Shown: positions 8,678-16,719, counted from the first letter of the stretch. The stretch is 64,000 nucleotides of DNA from Nocardioides luteus (GCF_014648595.1 NZ_BMRK01000003.1:62001-126000), one strand, 5' to 3'. Program-made: numbers and translations. Notes: generated from the sequence alone by a model not told the origin.

Positions 8678-9283
8678 TCAGCTCAACGCCAGCAGCCGGG
8701 CGACGCGTACGGTCGACCAGACCTTGACCGCGAAGATCGCCACCGCGACCGTGGACGCCACCCAGAGGAAGACCGGCCAGGTCAGCCCGAGGACGACCAT
8801 GAGCACCACGCCGGCGGTGTTGGCGGCCTTGGCGGGGTGGGACCAGTTGAGCCGGAACACGCGCTCGTCGATCTGGTGGAAGTAGTTGGGGCTGACCACG
8901 TGCGGCCAGCACAGGAAGCTGAGCGAGAGCATGAAGTCCAGCACCATGAAGTTGGCCAGGAAGATCGCGACCGGCGGCCAGGCCTCCGGCGCGTGCGCGA
9001 TCAGACCGACCGCCAGGAGGCAGGTCGAGGCCCGGTCGCAGACGCAGTCGAAGACCGCACCGATCTTGGTCTCCTGGTCCAGCCTGCGGGCGAGGTAGCC
9101 GTCGAGCGAGTCACCGGCCCAGTAGCAGACGTACGCCACCCCGAGCATCGGCAGGCTGTCGACCACCACCGCGGCGATCCCGAGCCCGAGCGCGACCACG
9201 GTGCGTGCCACCGTGACCGTGTTGGGTATGGACACGAGCCGCTCCCGCAGAACCGGTCGTGGCGCCGTCACAGCAAGTGTCAT
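8678..9283 (-). CDS. CDP-alcohol phosphatidyltransferase family protein
   Basis: Integral membrane enzyme of phospholipid synthesis that transfers a phosphatidyl group from a CDP-alcohol donor to an alcohol acceptor. The full family signature is present as DSLDGYLAR followed by G-x3-D-x3-D in GAVFDCVCD, with every acidic residue in place. Several membrane segments follow. The ATG at 9283 is used; a GTG at 9301 in the same frame would add six residues and neither start has a strong ribosome site. The acceptor alcohol (glycerol phosphate, inositol phosphate or other) cannot be read from the motif. It forms a pair with the downstream VTT-like membrane gene. Confidence 0.88.
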   Translation of the reverse strand: MTLAVTAPRPVLRERLVSIPNTVTVARTVVALGLGIAAVVVDSLPMLGVAYVCYWAGDSLDGYLARRLDQETKIGAVFDCVCDRASTCLLAVGLIAHAPEAWPPVAIFLANFMVLDFMLSLSFLCWPHVVSPNYFHQIDERVFRLNWSHPAKAANTAGVVLMVVLGLTWPVFLWVASTVAVAIFAVKVWSTVRVARLLALS

Positions 9284-9364
9284 GGCGGTGACGGTACTCA
9301 CAAGAGGCCCGCCCGCGAACCAGTTGACGCAGATCCAGGGGGTGTTTCGCGGCCAGGTTCAGGG

Positions 9365-10444
9365 TCAACCCCGAGAGAAACGGCCCATCAGCTCGATGAA
9401 GCGGGTGTTGGCCTCGGGCTCGCCGATCGAGACCCGCACCCCCTCGGGCGGGTAGGGGCGGACCATCAGACCGGCCTCGTCGGCCGCCGCGGCGAACTCC
9501 TCGCAGCGCTCGGCCGAGTCGAAGGCGAACCAGACGAAGTTGCCCTGGGCGTCGGGGATGTCCCAGCCGGCGGCGCGTACGCCCTCGACCACGCGGGTGC
9601 GCTCGGTGATCAGGTCGTCGACGCGGGCGAGCAGCTCGGCCTGGCGCTCGAGCGAGGCGACGGCGGTCGCCTGGGCGACCACGTTGACGCCGAACGGCAG
9701 CGCCATCGCGCGCAGCGTGGCCGCGATCGGCGCCGGTGCGAAGGCGTAGCCGACCCGGAAGCCGGCCAGACCGTAGGCCTTGGAGAAGGTGCGCAGGACG
9801 ACCACGTTGGACCGGCTGCGGTAGGTGGCGATGCCGTCGATCGCGTCGTCCATCCGGACGAACTCGGCGTAGGCCTCGTCGACCACGACCAGCACGTGCT
9901 CGGGCACCTTCGCGAGGAAGGCGTCGAGCTCGGTCTGGGTGACCGAGGTGCCGGTGGGGTTGTTGGGGCTGCAGACGAAGACGACCTTCGTACGCTCCGT
10001 GATCGCCGCCGCCATCGCCTCGAGGTCGTGCTCACCGCTGGCCGTGACCGGCACCTTCACCGCGGTCGCGCCGGCGGCGAGCACTGCGATCGGGTAGGCC
10101 TCGAAGCTGCGCCAGGCGAAGACGACCTCGTCGTCGGGACCGCAGTAGGCCGAGATCAGCTGGAAGATCAGGGCCACCGCGCCGGTGGAGAGGGCGAGCT
10201 CCTCGGCAGGCACGTCGTAGGCCTGCGCGAGGGCGTCGTAGAGCTCGGTGTTGCCGGCGTCGGGGTAGCGGTTGACCCGTCCGGCCGCCTCGGCGGCGAC
10301 GTCGAGGACGCCGTCGAGGGGCGGGTAGGGGTTCTCGTTGGAGGAGAGCTTGTAGGTCACGAGCCCCGGTCGCTCGGCCGGCGGCTTGCCCGCGACGTAG
10401 GCGGGCATGGCGGCGACACTGGGACGAGGCTGCGGGGTGGTCAT
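9365..10444 (-). CDS. hisC: histidinol-phosphate aminotransferase (aromatic-aminotransferase-like)
   Basis: Fold-type I PLP aminotransferase of 359 residues, the length of HisC. Visible motifs are KLSSNENPYPPL (substrate-binding N-terminus), VCSPNNPTGT, VVVDEAYAEF (cofactor Asp) and TFSKAYGLAGFRVGY with the PLP lysine at position 222. It catalyses amino transfer between histidinol phosphate or an aromatic amino acid and 2-oxoglutarate. No other his gene is nearby, and actinobacteria often carry a HisC-like aromatic aminotransferase (PatA type), so either role is possible. The ATG at 10444 was chosen over a GTG at 10450. Its neighbour upstream on the same strand is the dimethylargininase gene. 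Confidence 0.85.
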   Translation of the reverse strand: MTTPQPRPSVAAMPAYVAGKPPAERPGLVTYKLSSNENPYPPLDGVLDVAAEAAGRVNRYPDAGNTELYDALAQAYDVPAEELALSTGAVALIFQLISAYCGPDDEVVFAWRSFEAYPIAVLAAGATAVKVPVTASGEHDLEAMAAAITERTKVVFVCSPNNPTGTSVTQTELDAFLAKVPEHVLVVVDEAYAEFVRMDDAIDGIATYRSRSNVVVLRTFSKAYGLAGFRVGYAFAPAPIAATLRAMALPFGVNVVAQATAVASLERQAELLARVDDLITERTRVVEGVRAAGWDIPDAQGNFVWFAFDSAERCEEFAAAADEAGLMVRPYPPEGVRVSIGEPEANTRFIELMGRFSRG

Positions 10445-10454
10445 GATCACAATT

Positions 10455-11375
10455 CTAGGTGGGGACGACCTCGCCGCCGTAAACCACGGGAACGTCCCGG
10501 CCGACCACGATGTCGAGCGGGTTGGTGACGCAGCGGACCGATCCGCCGCCGAGGTGGAACTCGCTCATGTCGACGATCCGGATCGTGAATCCCCAGCCCT
10601 CGAGGATCGGTCGGATCCGGTCCGGGCAGGCCGGCATCACGATGGTGCGACCGATGACGATCGAGTTGGCGGCGAAGGTGGTCAGCGCCTCCTCCTCGGT
10701 GATCACCAGTGGCTCGTCGATCATGGCCAGGAGCGCCTCCGCCGACTCCGGCGCGAGCGCGTCCGGGCAGATGATCGCGCGGCGGTCGTCGAGCGGGCAG
10801 AAGGCCAGGTCGAGGTGGTACATCCCCGAGTGGGTCGTACGCACGCTCAGCACCCGCACACCCATCTCGGTCGCCAGGGTCTTGAGCGCCATCTCGTCGG
10901 TGCGCGGGCCGGTGCCGGCGACCAGGTGGCCCGCGAACGGGAAGACGTCGCCGGCCTCGAAGGTCGGACCCACGCCGTCCTTGCCGACGTACGCCGCGCT
11001 CCACCCGTGCTCGGCGAACCACTCGATCGCGGAGCGGGTCTCGTTGCGGCGCTCGGGGAAGCGCATGTGGGACAGGAGCACGTGGCGCCTGCCCAAGCGG
11101 AGCCCGAGGCGATCGGCGGATTCCTCGGCGAGGGTGGCCGCAAAGCCCAGGTTCATCGCGTAGACCATGTCGGGGCTGTCCTCGCGCGGCGCGATGACGT
11201 CGACGCGTCCGCCCAGCTCCTCGATGGTGGCCTTGAGGGTCTCCCACTGCGCGCGAGCACGCGCCGGATCGGGCTGGATATCGGTGTCCATGAACGGGTT
11301 GATGGCGTAGTCGATGCGGTAGTGCGTCGGCTCTGTCATCAGGTAGTGACGGCCCCAGCTCAGCGAAGTGCTCAC
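10455..11375 (-). CDS. ddaH: dimethylargininase / amidinotransferase-family protein
   Basis: Pentein-fold hydrolase of 306 residues that converts N-omega-methylated arginines to citrulline and methylamines. The triad expected for bacterial DDAH is visible: Glu140 in FEAGD, His187 in HSGMYHLDLAF and Cys282 in GGGSVRCVTNPL. The GTG at 11375 was chosen because GAGAGG lies about nine bases upstream and homologues begin SLSWGRxYLM; the open frame extends to 11501 but would overlap the divergent promoter. It is divergent from a GntR-family gene, and an operator-like palindrome lies between them, so control by that regulator is likely. A plain arginine deiminase-like role is less likely given length and motifs. 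Confidence 0.86.
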   Translation of the reverse strand: MSTSLSWGRHYLMTEPTHYRIDYAINPFMDTDIQPDPARARAQWETLKATIEELGGRVDVIAPREDSPDMVYAMNLGFAATLAEESADRLGLRLGRRHVLLSHMRFPERRNETRSAIEWFAEHGWSAAYVGKDGVGPTFEAGDVFPFAGHLVAGTGPRTDEMALKTLATEMGVRVLSVRTTHSGMYHLDLAFCPLDDRRAIICPDALAPESAEALLAMIDEPLVITEEEALTTFAANSIVIGRTIVMPACPDRIRPILEGWGFTIRIVDMSEFHLGGGSVRCVTNPLDIVVGRDVPVVYGGEVVPT

Positions 11376-11427
11376 TCGTAACCCCTCTCGGTTCAGATCG
11401 AAAGATCGCCAGATCGTCCGATTGCCT

Positions 11428-11442
11428 GATTGTCTGACAATC
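11428..11442. promoter_or_regulatory. FCD/GntR-type operator between ddaH and its divergent regulator gene
   Basis: GATTGTCTGACAATC is a perfect 15-base palindrome around a central T. It contains TTGTCTGACAA, which fits the TNGTNNNACNA consensus of FadR/FCD-type GntR regulators. It is AT-rich against its surroundings, 53 bases from the ddaH start and 58 from the regulator start, so one dimer could control both. Confidence 0.75.
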
Positions 11443-11500
11443 GTGTCCCGATAGGTTAGGGCATGAACGGCCATCACCGGAAGACAGAGCAGGTAGGACA

Positions 11501-12211
11501 ATGGGCCCCATGGTGAAGCAGAGCTCGAAGCAGTCCGACGCCTTCGAGTCGCTCGCCCTGGACGAACCGGCCTCGACGGTCGACCGCGTGGCCGACGAGC
11601 TCCGCCGGGCGGTCTTCGAGGGCGAGCTCGAGTCCGGCACCCCGTTGCGGGAGCACGGCCTCGCCGAGTCGCTGGGCGTCGGCCGCTCGACCGTCCGCGA
11701 GGCGCTGACCATCCTCGTCGCCGAGGGCCTGGCCACCCGCGCCCCCAACAAGGGGGTCGCGGTCGCGAGCCCCGAGGCCGCCTCGGTCCGCGACGTCTGC
11801 GCAGCCCGCTGGGTGCTCGAGGGGGCCGGGGTCCGCAACTGGCTCGACGCCTCTCCCGAGGCCCGCCGCGCGGTGCACGAGTCGCTCGAGGCGTACATCT
11901 CTGCGGTGCACTCGGAGTCCTCCAGCTATCGCGAGCTCAACGAGCGCCACCTCGCCTTCCACCTCTCGCTGGTGGCGCTGACCGAGTCGCCGCGGCTGGT
12001 CGCGATGCAGGAGCAGCTGGTGCTCGAGCTCAAGCTCGCGCTCGCCCAGGTCGACCGCATCCGCCGCAACGCCCACGACCAGGCCGAGGACCACGCCGCG
12101 CTCGTCCGGCTCCTGGACGCCGACCGCATCCACGACGCGGAGCGGTTCCTGGAGAACCACCTCTCCGACGCGGCCCACTCCATCTGCAAGGCGCTCGAGC
12201 TGGAGGGGTAG
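11501..12211 (+). CDS. GntR-family transcriptional regulator, FCD subgroup
   Basis: A 236-residue regulator. The N-terminal winged helix is visible around residues 26-85 (VADELRRAVFEGELESGTPL and LAESLGVGRSTVREAL), followed by an all-helical FCD ligand domain with conserved acidic and histidine positions (RWVLEGAG, NERHLAFHLSLV, DHAALVRLL) that usually bind a metal and a carboxylate effector. The ATG at 11501 follows AGGTAGGAC. It is divergently arranged with ddaH across an operator palindrome, so it probably represses or senses methylarginine or arginine breakdown. The effector is not known. Confidence 0.87.
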   Translation: MGPMVKQSSKQSDAFESLALDEPASTVDRVADELRRAVFEGELESGTPLREHGLAESLGVGRSTVREALTILVAEGLATRAPNKGVAVASPEAASVRDVCAARWVLEGAGVRNWLDASPEARRAVHESLEAYISAVHSESSSYRELNERHLAFHLSLVALTESPRLVAMQEQLVLELKLALAQVDRIRRNAHDQAEDHAALVRLLDADRIHDAERFLENHLSDAAHSICKALELEG

Positions 12212-12282
12212 AAACCAACACGGTCTCCACACCTGGCGCCCGCCCCTTACGTACGCCCGGCAGGCCTGCCAGACTCACCAGC

Positions 12283-12672
12283 ATGCGCATCGTCACCTGG
12301 CTCATCACCAACGCCATCGCTCTGGCCGTGGCGACCTGGCTCGTCGGCGGGATCTCGTTCGACGGCCCGACCAGCGGCATGGCGGAGGTCAAGGAGAAGC
12401 TGCTCCCGCTGCTCCTCGTCGCCCTCGTCCTCGGCATCGTCTCGGCGTTCGTGAAGCCGATCCTGAAGGTCCTCGCCTTCCCGTTCATCCTGCTCACCCT
12501 GGGGTTGTTCCTGCTGGTGATCAACGCGGCGATGCTCGGTCTGACCGCATGGATCCTCCCGGACAGCGTCGGTTTCCACGTCGACGGATTCTGGGCGGCG
12601 GTGCTGGGCGGCATCATCATCTCGATCGTCGGCTGGGCCGTCGACCGCGTCTGGCCGGACAGCGACGACTGA
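12283..12672 (+). CDS. phage holin family 4 (PF04020) membrane protein
   Basis: A 129-residue protein that is nearly all hydrophobic, with four membrane segments (about residues 4-22, 42-60, 66-86 and 100-118). The signature of the PF04020 family is visible as GIVSAFVKPILKVLAFPF followed by LGLFLLVINAAML. Despite the family name these proteins are widespread in bacterial chromosomes and are not tied to prophages; the function is unknown. No phage genes occur nearby. It precedes the tyrosine phosphatase gene by 53 bases on the same strand. Confidence 0.85.
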   Translation: MRIVTWLITNAIALAVATWLVGGISFDGPTSGMAEVKEKLLPLLLVALVLGIVSAFVKPILKVLAFPFILLTLGLFLLVINAAMLGLTAWILPDSVGFHVDGFWAAVLGGIIISIVGWAVDRVWPDSDD

Positions 12673-12725
12673 GACCAATTCGGGCATCCGCCCCGCATTC
12701 TTGGTCAAAATGTAAAACTCGGGCC

Positions 12726-13187
12726 ATGAAGATCGCGGTCGTCTGCCTGGGCAACATCTGCCGTTCTCCGATGGCGGAGGTGGTGCTGCGGGACCGTCTC
12801 GACGGTGCCGGGCTCCAGGACGTCGAGCTCGTCTCGGCCGGCACCGGCGGCTGGCACGCCGGCGAGAAGATGGACCGTCGGGCGGCCGCGACGCTGCTCG
12901 AGGCGGGCTACGACCCCGAGCGTCACCGGGCCAAGCAGTGGCCCGTCGGGGACCCGGAGACCTACGACCTCGTGCTCGCCATGGACGCCGACAACTTCGC
13001 TGATCTGGCTGGTCAGGCGCCGCCGAGCGGGCTGCGGATGTTCCGTGATTTCGATCCCGAAGGGCCCGGGGACGTGCCCGACCCCTATTACGGTGGTGCC
13101 GAGGGGTTCCGGGAGGTGCTGGCGATGGTGGAGCGCACGAGCGATGCGATCACCGCGTCCCTGGCCGCGTCGAGGCCGGGTTCGTGA
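12726..13187 (+). CDS. low-molecular-weight protein-tyrosine phosphatase
   Basis: A 153-residue cytoplasmic phosphatase. The P-loop CLGNICRS with nucleophile Cys7 and Arg13 opens the protein and the general-acid loop DPYYGG is present near the C-terminus. It hydrolyses phosphotyrosine in proteins; in actinobacteria homologues such as PtpA act in signalling or are exported. The ATG at 12726 puts the P-loop at its usual place; the frame is open further upstream but would overlap the holin-family gene. Its stop overlaps the GTG of the kinase gene that follows (GTGA), so the two are co-translated. Confidence 0.92.
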   Translation: MKIAVVCLGNICRSPMAEVVLRDRLDGAGLQDVELVSAGTGGWHAGEKMDRRAAATLLEAGYDPERHRAKQWPVGDPETYDLVLAMDADNFADLAGQAPPSGLRMFRDFDPEGPGDVPDPYYGGAEGFREVLAMVERTSDAITASLAASRPGS

Positions 13188-14041
13188 CCCGGCAGCCCGC
13201 GGTCGCCCGTCGCGCCGAGCAGCTGCTCGGGGCGGCGGTCGTGAGCACGTCTCCGGTCGCGGGCGGTGACATCTCGACCGCGACCAAGATCCGGCTCAGC
13301 GACGGCTCGCTGGTGCTGATGAAGGCGCTCTCGCCGGCTCGCGACGACTTCGTCGCCGCCGAGGTCCGCGGCCTCCGCTGGCTGGCGGAGTCCGGCACGG
13401 TGAACGTCCCCGAGGTGCTCGCCGCCGAGGCCGACTGCCTGGTGCTCCGATGGATCGAGCCCGGCCGCCCCAACGCCGAGACCGCCGAGGAGCTCGGCCG
13501 CGCGCTCGCCGGCCTGCACAGCACCCCGGTCGCCGGCTTCGGTGCCGAGCGGGACGGTTTCATCGGCCGGCTGCCGATGCCCAACAAGCCCACCGAGACC
13601 TGGGCCGAGTTCTACGCCGTACGCCGCCTGCTCCCCTATCTCCGCGCCGCCCGCGACCGCGGCGCCATCGACGCCGACGGCGCAGACTGCGTCGAGCAGG
13701 TCGTCGGGAAGCTCCCGTCACTGGTCCCCGAGGAGCCGCCCGCGCTGCTCCACGGCGACCTGTGGAACGGCAACGTGCTCTGGGACCGCGGCGGCGACGC
13801 CTGGCTCATCGACCCCGCCGCGTACGCCGGTCACCGCGAGGTCGACCTCGCCATGCTCGCCCTCTTCGGCCTCCCGCATCTGGAGCGCGCCATGGCCACC
13901 TACGAGGAGACGACTCCCCTCGCCGAGGGCTGGGAGGACCGACAGGGTCTCCACCAGCTCTTCCCGCTGCTCGTCCACGCCGCGATGTTCGGTGGCGGCT
14001 ACGGCTCCCGCGCCGCCACGGTGGCCGCCCGCTACCTCTGA
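13184..14041 (+). CDS. fructosamine kinase family protein
   Basis: A 285-residue kinase of the fructosamine-3-kinase/APH fold. Visible motifs are VAGGDISTATKIRLSDGSLVLMK (nucleotide lysine), the catalytic loop LLHGDLWNGNVLW and LIDPAAYAGHREVDLAML in place of the DFG region. Family enzymes phosphorylate ketoamines on glycated proteins or small molecules, making the adduct unstable. It starts with GTG overlapping the phosphatase stop codon. Pairing of this kinase with a low-molecular-weight tyrosine phosphatase, known in other bacteria, suggests linked protein deglycation. The protein ends RAATVAARYL just before a small repeat region. Confidence 0.87.
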   Translation: MTRQPAVARRAEQLLGAAVVSTSPVAGGDISTATKIRLSDGSLVLMKALSPARDDFVAAEVRGLRWLAESGTVNVPEVLAAEADCLVLRWIEPGRPNAETAEELGRALAGLHSTPVAGFGAERDGFIGRLPMPNKPTETWAEFYAVRRLLPYLRAARDRGAIDADGADCVEQVVGKLPSLVPEEPPALLHGDLWNGNVLWDRGGDAWLIDPAAYAGHREVDLAMLALFGLPHLERAMATYEETTPLAEGWEDRQGLHQLFPLLVHAAMFGGGYGSRAATVAARYL

Positions 14042-14048
14042 CCCGCCG

Positions 14049-14111
14049 CGCCGAGAAGTCAGAAATCGACGCCGAGAGGTCAGTTCTCGACCGCGAAAGG
14101 TCGATCTCGCC
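14049..14111. repeat. three tandem 21-base units (CGCCGAGAAGTCAGAAATCGA type)
   Basis: Units at 14049-14069, 14070-14090 and 14091-14111 share the frame CCGAGA(A/G)GTCAG..TCG with substitutions. The repeat lies just after the fructosamine kinase stop and before the tRNA terminator. It is noncoding and its role is unknown; each unit is weakly self-complementary (CGAGAAxxxxTTCTCG). Confidence 0.65.
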
Positions 14112-14159
14112 GCCTCAGCCCGGGAGGTATCGCGGTGAGTCACCGGCAAGATGCAGAAA

Positions 14160-14195
14160 GGGCGCTCGATCTGCGTTCCCGCAGATCGAGCGCCC
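14160..14195 (-). terminator. strong hairpin terminator after tRNA-Ser
   Basis: A perfect 15-base-pair stem (GGGCGCTCGATCTGC and its complement) around a six-base loop lies 9 bases beyond the tRNA 3' end. On the minus strand it is followed by TTTCT. It can also stop transcription arriving from the kinase gene on the other strand. Confidence 0.85.
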
Positions 14196-14203
14196 TTGTC
14201 TGA

Positions 14204-14291
14204 TGGCGGTGACGGTGGGATTTGAACCCACGGTAGGTCTCCCTACACAACATTTCGAGTGTTGCACCATCGGCCGCTCGGACACGTCACC
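14204..14291 (-). tRNA. tRNA-Ser (anticodon CGA)
   Basis: An 88-base serine tRNA with encoded CCA. The acceptor stem is GGTGACG pairing with CGTCACC, followed by discriminator G73 and CCA. The anticodon stem-loop is CAACA-CTCGAAA-TGTTG with anticodon CGA. The long variable arm (TAGG-GAGA-CCTA) and the T arm GTGGG-TTCAAAT-CCCAC are all intact. It reads UCG codons, common in this G+C range. Confidence 0.96.
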
Positions 14292-14301
14292 GCCGAATAA
14301 G

Positions 14302-14799
14302 TTACAACCTCGGGGTGCCTTCGTCTAAATCGGGGGTGGCTCGCTGGGCACCGAAGAAGTCCTCCAGCAGAACCCGCTGCTCATCGGCCATCAGCCCGGC
14401 CACGACCTCGGGTCGGTGGTTGAGCCGGCGGTCGCGTACGACGTCCCACAGCGAGCCCACCGCACCGGCCTTGTCGTCGAAGGCGCCGAAGACGATCCGC
14501 TCCACCCGAGCCAGGACCGCGGCGCCGGCGCACATCGTGCACGGCTCCAGCGTCACCACGAGCGTGCAGCCCTCCAGGCGCCACTCGCCACGCGTCTTCG
14601 CCGCCTCGCGCAGCGCGACGACCTCGGCGTGCCCGGTGGGGTCGGCCTCGGCCTCGCGTACGTTGCGGCCGGTGCCGATCACGACCCCGGAGGGGTCCAC
14701 GACGACGGCGCCGATCGGTACGTCGCCGGTCGCCAGCGCAGCGCGACCCTCGTCGAGAGCGGCCCGCATCGGGCCCTCCCAGCGGGCGGTCGGGGTCAC
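14302..14799 (-). CDS. tadA: tRNA-adenosine(34) deaminase
   Basis: A 165-residue zinc deaminase that converts A34 of tRNA-Arg(ACG) to inosine. The zinc and catalytic residues are visible: His57 and Glu59 in TGHAEVVAL, and Cys87 and Cys90 in EPCTMCAG. The GTG at 14799 overlaps the stop codon of the upstream partner gene (GTGA) and is preferred; an ATG at 14769 is the alternative. It ends 10 bases from the tRNA-Ser gene. Length and motifs fit TadA; guanine deaminases share the fold but not this context. Confidence 0.92.
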   Translation of the reverse strand: MTPTARWEGPMRAALDEGRAALATGDVPIGAVVVDPSGVVIGTGRNVREAEADPTGHAEVVALREAAKTRGEWRLEGCTLVVTLEPCTMCAGAAVLARVERIVFGAFDDKAGAVGSLWDVVRDRRLNHRPEVVAGLMADEQRVLLEDFFGAQRATPDLDEGTPRL

Positions 14800-15308
14800 G
14801 CGGGAGTGAGACCGACGACGTCGTCGAAGGCCTCGCCGCAGCCGATCGCGCGGGCGATCTCGGAGAGCGTCTCGTCGGGGTAGAGGTCCTCCTCGAACAT
14901 CTCGTCGATGAGGATGCCCATGTCGACCGCGCTCATCCCGAAGTCGGCGAGGATGCCGAGGTCACCGGCGGGATCCGCCTCTTCCTCCTCCTCGACCTCC
15001 TCCGGCAGCGGCAGCCCGAGCACGTCGAGAGCCGACGCCGCCAGCTCCCACTCGTCGGCCGCGGTCACGTCGGAGAGCAGCACCTTGGTGGCCGCACCGG
15101 AGACTCGGACGATGAGGAAGAAGTCCTCGTCGATCGCCGCCATCGCGATCGCGCCGCCGTCACCCGGGAAGCGGTGGAGCGCGTGCGTCAGAGTCTCGAC
15201 ATCGGTCAGCAGGTCACGCGCGAGCTCGCGCACGACCCAGGTGCCGTTCTCGCGATACATCGCGACGGCGAAGTCCACACTCTCGATCTGCTCCAGCTGA
15301 TCAGACAC
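14796..15308 (-). CDS. tRNA adenosine deaminase-associated protein
   Basis: A 170-residue protein found next to tadA in actinobacteria. It begins SDQLEQIESVDFAVAMYRENG and has an alpha/beta N-terminal half, an acidic linker (EEVEEEEEADPAG, about residues 107-119) and a helical C-terminal domain with a run of acidic residues. No catalytic motif is seen. The GTG at 15308 is preferred because it gives the conserved start; the reading frame continues upstream but through non-coding sequence. It overlaps tadA by GTGA, so the two proteins are made together, and a chaperone or specificity role for TadA is a guess. Confidence 0.82.
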   Translation of the reverse strand: MSDQLEQIESVDFAVAMYRENGTWVVRELARDLLTDVETLTHALHRFPGDGGAIAMAAIDEDFFLIVRVSGAATKVLLSDVTAADEWELAASALDVLGLPLPEEVEEEEEADPAGDLGILADFGMSAVDMGILIDEMFEEDLYPDETLSEIARAIGCGEAFDDVVGLTPA

Positions 15309-15389
15309 ACGACCAGAGTGACACCGAAACCGCCCTGGGTCTAGGGGGAATTGGTGACCGCGGGGGCATCCGATCGTAGGGTTCAGCCC

Positions 15390-16031
15390 ATGGAGACCCT
15401 CGTCGTGGACCACCCGCTCGTCGCCCACAAGCTCACCACGCTTCGCAACAAGGAGACCGACTCGTCGACGTTCCGGCGTCTCGCCGACGAGCTCGTCACC
15501 CTGCTCGCCTATGAGGCCACCCGCGGCGTCCGGGTCGCTCCGGTCGACATCGTCACGCCGGTGTCCGCGACCCAGGGCGTACGCCTCACCGACCCGCAGC
15601 CGCTGATCGTCCCGATCCTCCGGGCCGGTCTCGGGATGCTCGACGGGATGATCCGGCTGCTGCCGACCGCCGAGGTCGGCTTCCTCGGCATGGTCCGCAA
15701 CGAGGAGACGCTCGAGGCGACCACCTACGCCGAGCGTCTCCCCGCCGACCTCTCCGGGCGGCAGTGCTACGTCGTGGACCCGATGCTCGCCACCGGTGGC
15801 ACCCTCGCCGCGGGGATCGACTTCCTGGTCTCGCGCGGCGCCGACGACATCACCGCCGTCACCCTGCTCGCCGCCCCCGAGGGCATCGCCGCCCTGGAGA
15901 AGGCCCTCGACGGCATCGAGGCCCCCGTTCGCCTCGTCACCGCCGCCCTTGACGAGAAGCTCGACGAGAACGGCTACATCGTCCCCGGTCTCGGTGACGC
16001 CGGCGACCGTCTCTACGGCGTCGCGGGCTGA
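15390..16031 (+). CDS. upp: uracil phosphoribosyltransferase
   Basis: A 213-residue pyrimidine salvage enzyme making UMP from uracil and PRPP. The family start [20 protein letters not shown], the uracil-site region [20 protein letters not shown], the PRPP loop [18 protein letters not shown] and the C-terminal [11 protein letters not shown] are all present. The ATG at 15390 fits the family length; a longer frame exists from 15351. It stands alone and is followed by a genomic inverted repeat that may end its transcript. Confidence 0.95.
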   Translation: METLVVDHPLVAHKLTTLRNKETDSSTFRRLADELVTLLAYEATRGVRVAPVDIVTPVSATQGVRLTDPQPLIVPILRAGLGMLDGMIRLLPTAEVGFLGMVRNEETLEATTYAERLPADLSGRQCYVVDPMLATGGTLAAGIDFLVSRGADDITAVTLLAAPEGIAALEKALDGIEAPVRLVTAALDEKLDENGYIVPGLGDAGDRLYGVAG

Positions 16032-16052
16032 GCCACGCTGGTCGGTGGGTCC

Positions 16053-16110
16053 GGTGGTCGAGCCTGTCGAGACCCTCGCACAGTAGGAGGTCTCGACAAG
16101 CTCGACCACC
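16053..16110. repeat. paired genomic repeat forming a large hairpin after upp
   Basis: GGTGGTCGAGCCTGTCGAGACC (16053-16074) and its near-perfect inverse (16089-16110) enclose a 14-base loop. Single copies or variants occur at 35722, 45003 and 62527, so this is a dispersed REP-like element. Here it lies between the convergent upp and DoxX genes and could act as a bidirectional terminator. Confidence 0.8.
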
Positions 16111-16116
16111 GACGGC

Positions 16117-16641
16117 TCAGGCCTTGAGCGCGACAGCTTCCTCGACGACCGGCTGCTCCTCGGCGGGCTCGGAAGCCTGCTCGTCCTCGGCCTTCCGGCG
16201 CGCACGAGCGCGGAAGGGCCAGGTGAGGAGCTGGTCGAGGGTGATTCGGCCGGGAGCGACGAGGCCGAGCGCGAGGGCGGCGACACCGAGTGCGGCCGGG
16301 AGCTCCCAGCCGCCCTGGTCGACGAAGACCTCGGTGGTGCGGTGGGCGTACCAGATCGCTCCGGCCATCTGACCCGCCAGCACGATCCCGACGATCGGTG
16401 CGAAGAGGCCGAGCACGAGCAGGCCACCGCCGACGAGCTCGACGTAGGTCGCCACCTGTGCGGCGATGGCGGGCTGCGGAACTCCGAGGCCGCCGAGGAA
16501 CTGCTCGGTGCCGGCGAAACCCTGGTCGTACTTCTGCCAGCCGTGCGCGATGAAGATCCCGCCGACCACCACCCGGGCGGCCAGCAGCACGACATCGTTG
16601 AAAAGCCCGGTGTAGGCGTTGCGCCCCACTCGACGACTCAT
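16117..16641 (-). CDS. DoxX family membrane protein
   Basis: A 174-residue protein with four membrane segments and the DoxX signature in the first (LLAARVVVGGIFIAHGWQKY). The rest follows the family layout (GLFAPIVGIVLAGQMAGAIWYAH, then GWELPAALGVAALALGL). A charged cytoplasmic tail (RARARRKAEDEQASEPAEEQ) ends the protein. DoxX proteins are linked to redox or oxidative stress complexes in actinobacteria, but the biochemical role here is unknown. A monocistronic gene, with the terminator of the next gene 53 bases upstream of its start. Confidence 0.85.
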   Translation of the reverse strand: MSRRVGRNAYTGLFNDVVLLAARVVVGGIFIAHGWQKYDQGFAGTEQFLGGLGVPQPAIAAQVATYVELVGGGLLVLGLFAPIVGIVLAGQMAGAIWYAHRTTEVFVDQGGWELPAALGVAALALGLVAPGRITLDQLLTWPFRARARRKAEDEQASEPAEEQPVVEEAVALKA

Positions 16642-16694
16642 GTCCGGTTCTCCTCTGTCAGGTCAGAACGAGCCGCACACGGTAGCGGGGTCCG

Positions 16695-16719
16695 AGCCCG
16701 GGCGTTACCGCCCGGGGCT
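16695..16719 (-). terminator. hairpin after thpR
   Basis: AGCCCGGGCG-TTAC-CGCCCGGGGCT forms a stable stem directly after the thpR stop codon. On the plus strand it is followed by TTT, so it may be bidirectional. Confidence 0.65.

Noticed and set aside
12283-12672. Phage holin-family gene as a sign of a prophage
   Set aside because: The family is common in bacterial chromosomes, and no integrase, capsid, tail or lysis genes are nearby.
14049-14195. Possible CRISPR-like array near tRNA-Ser
   Set aside because: The units are contiguous 21-base tandem copies without unique spacers, and no cas genes are present.
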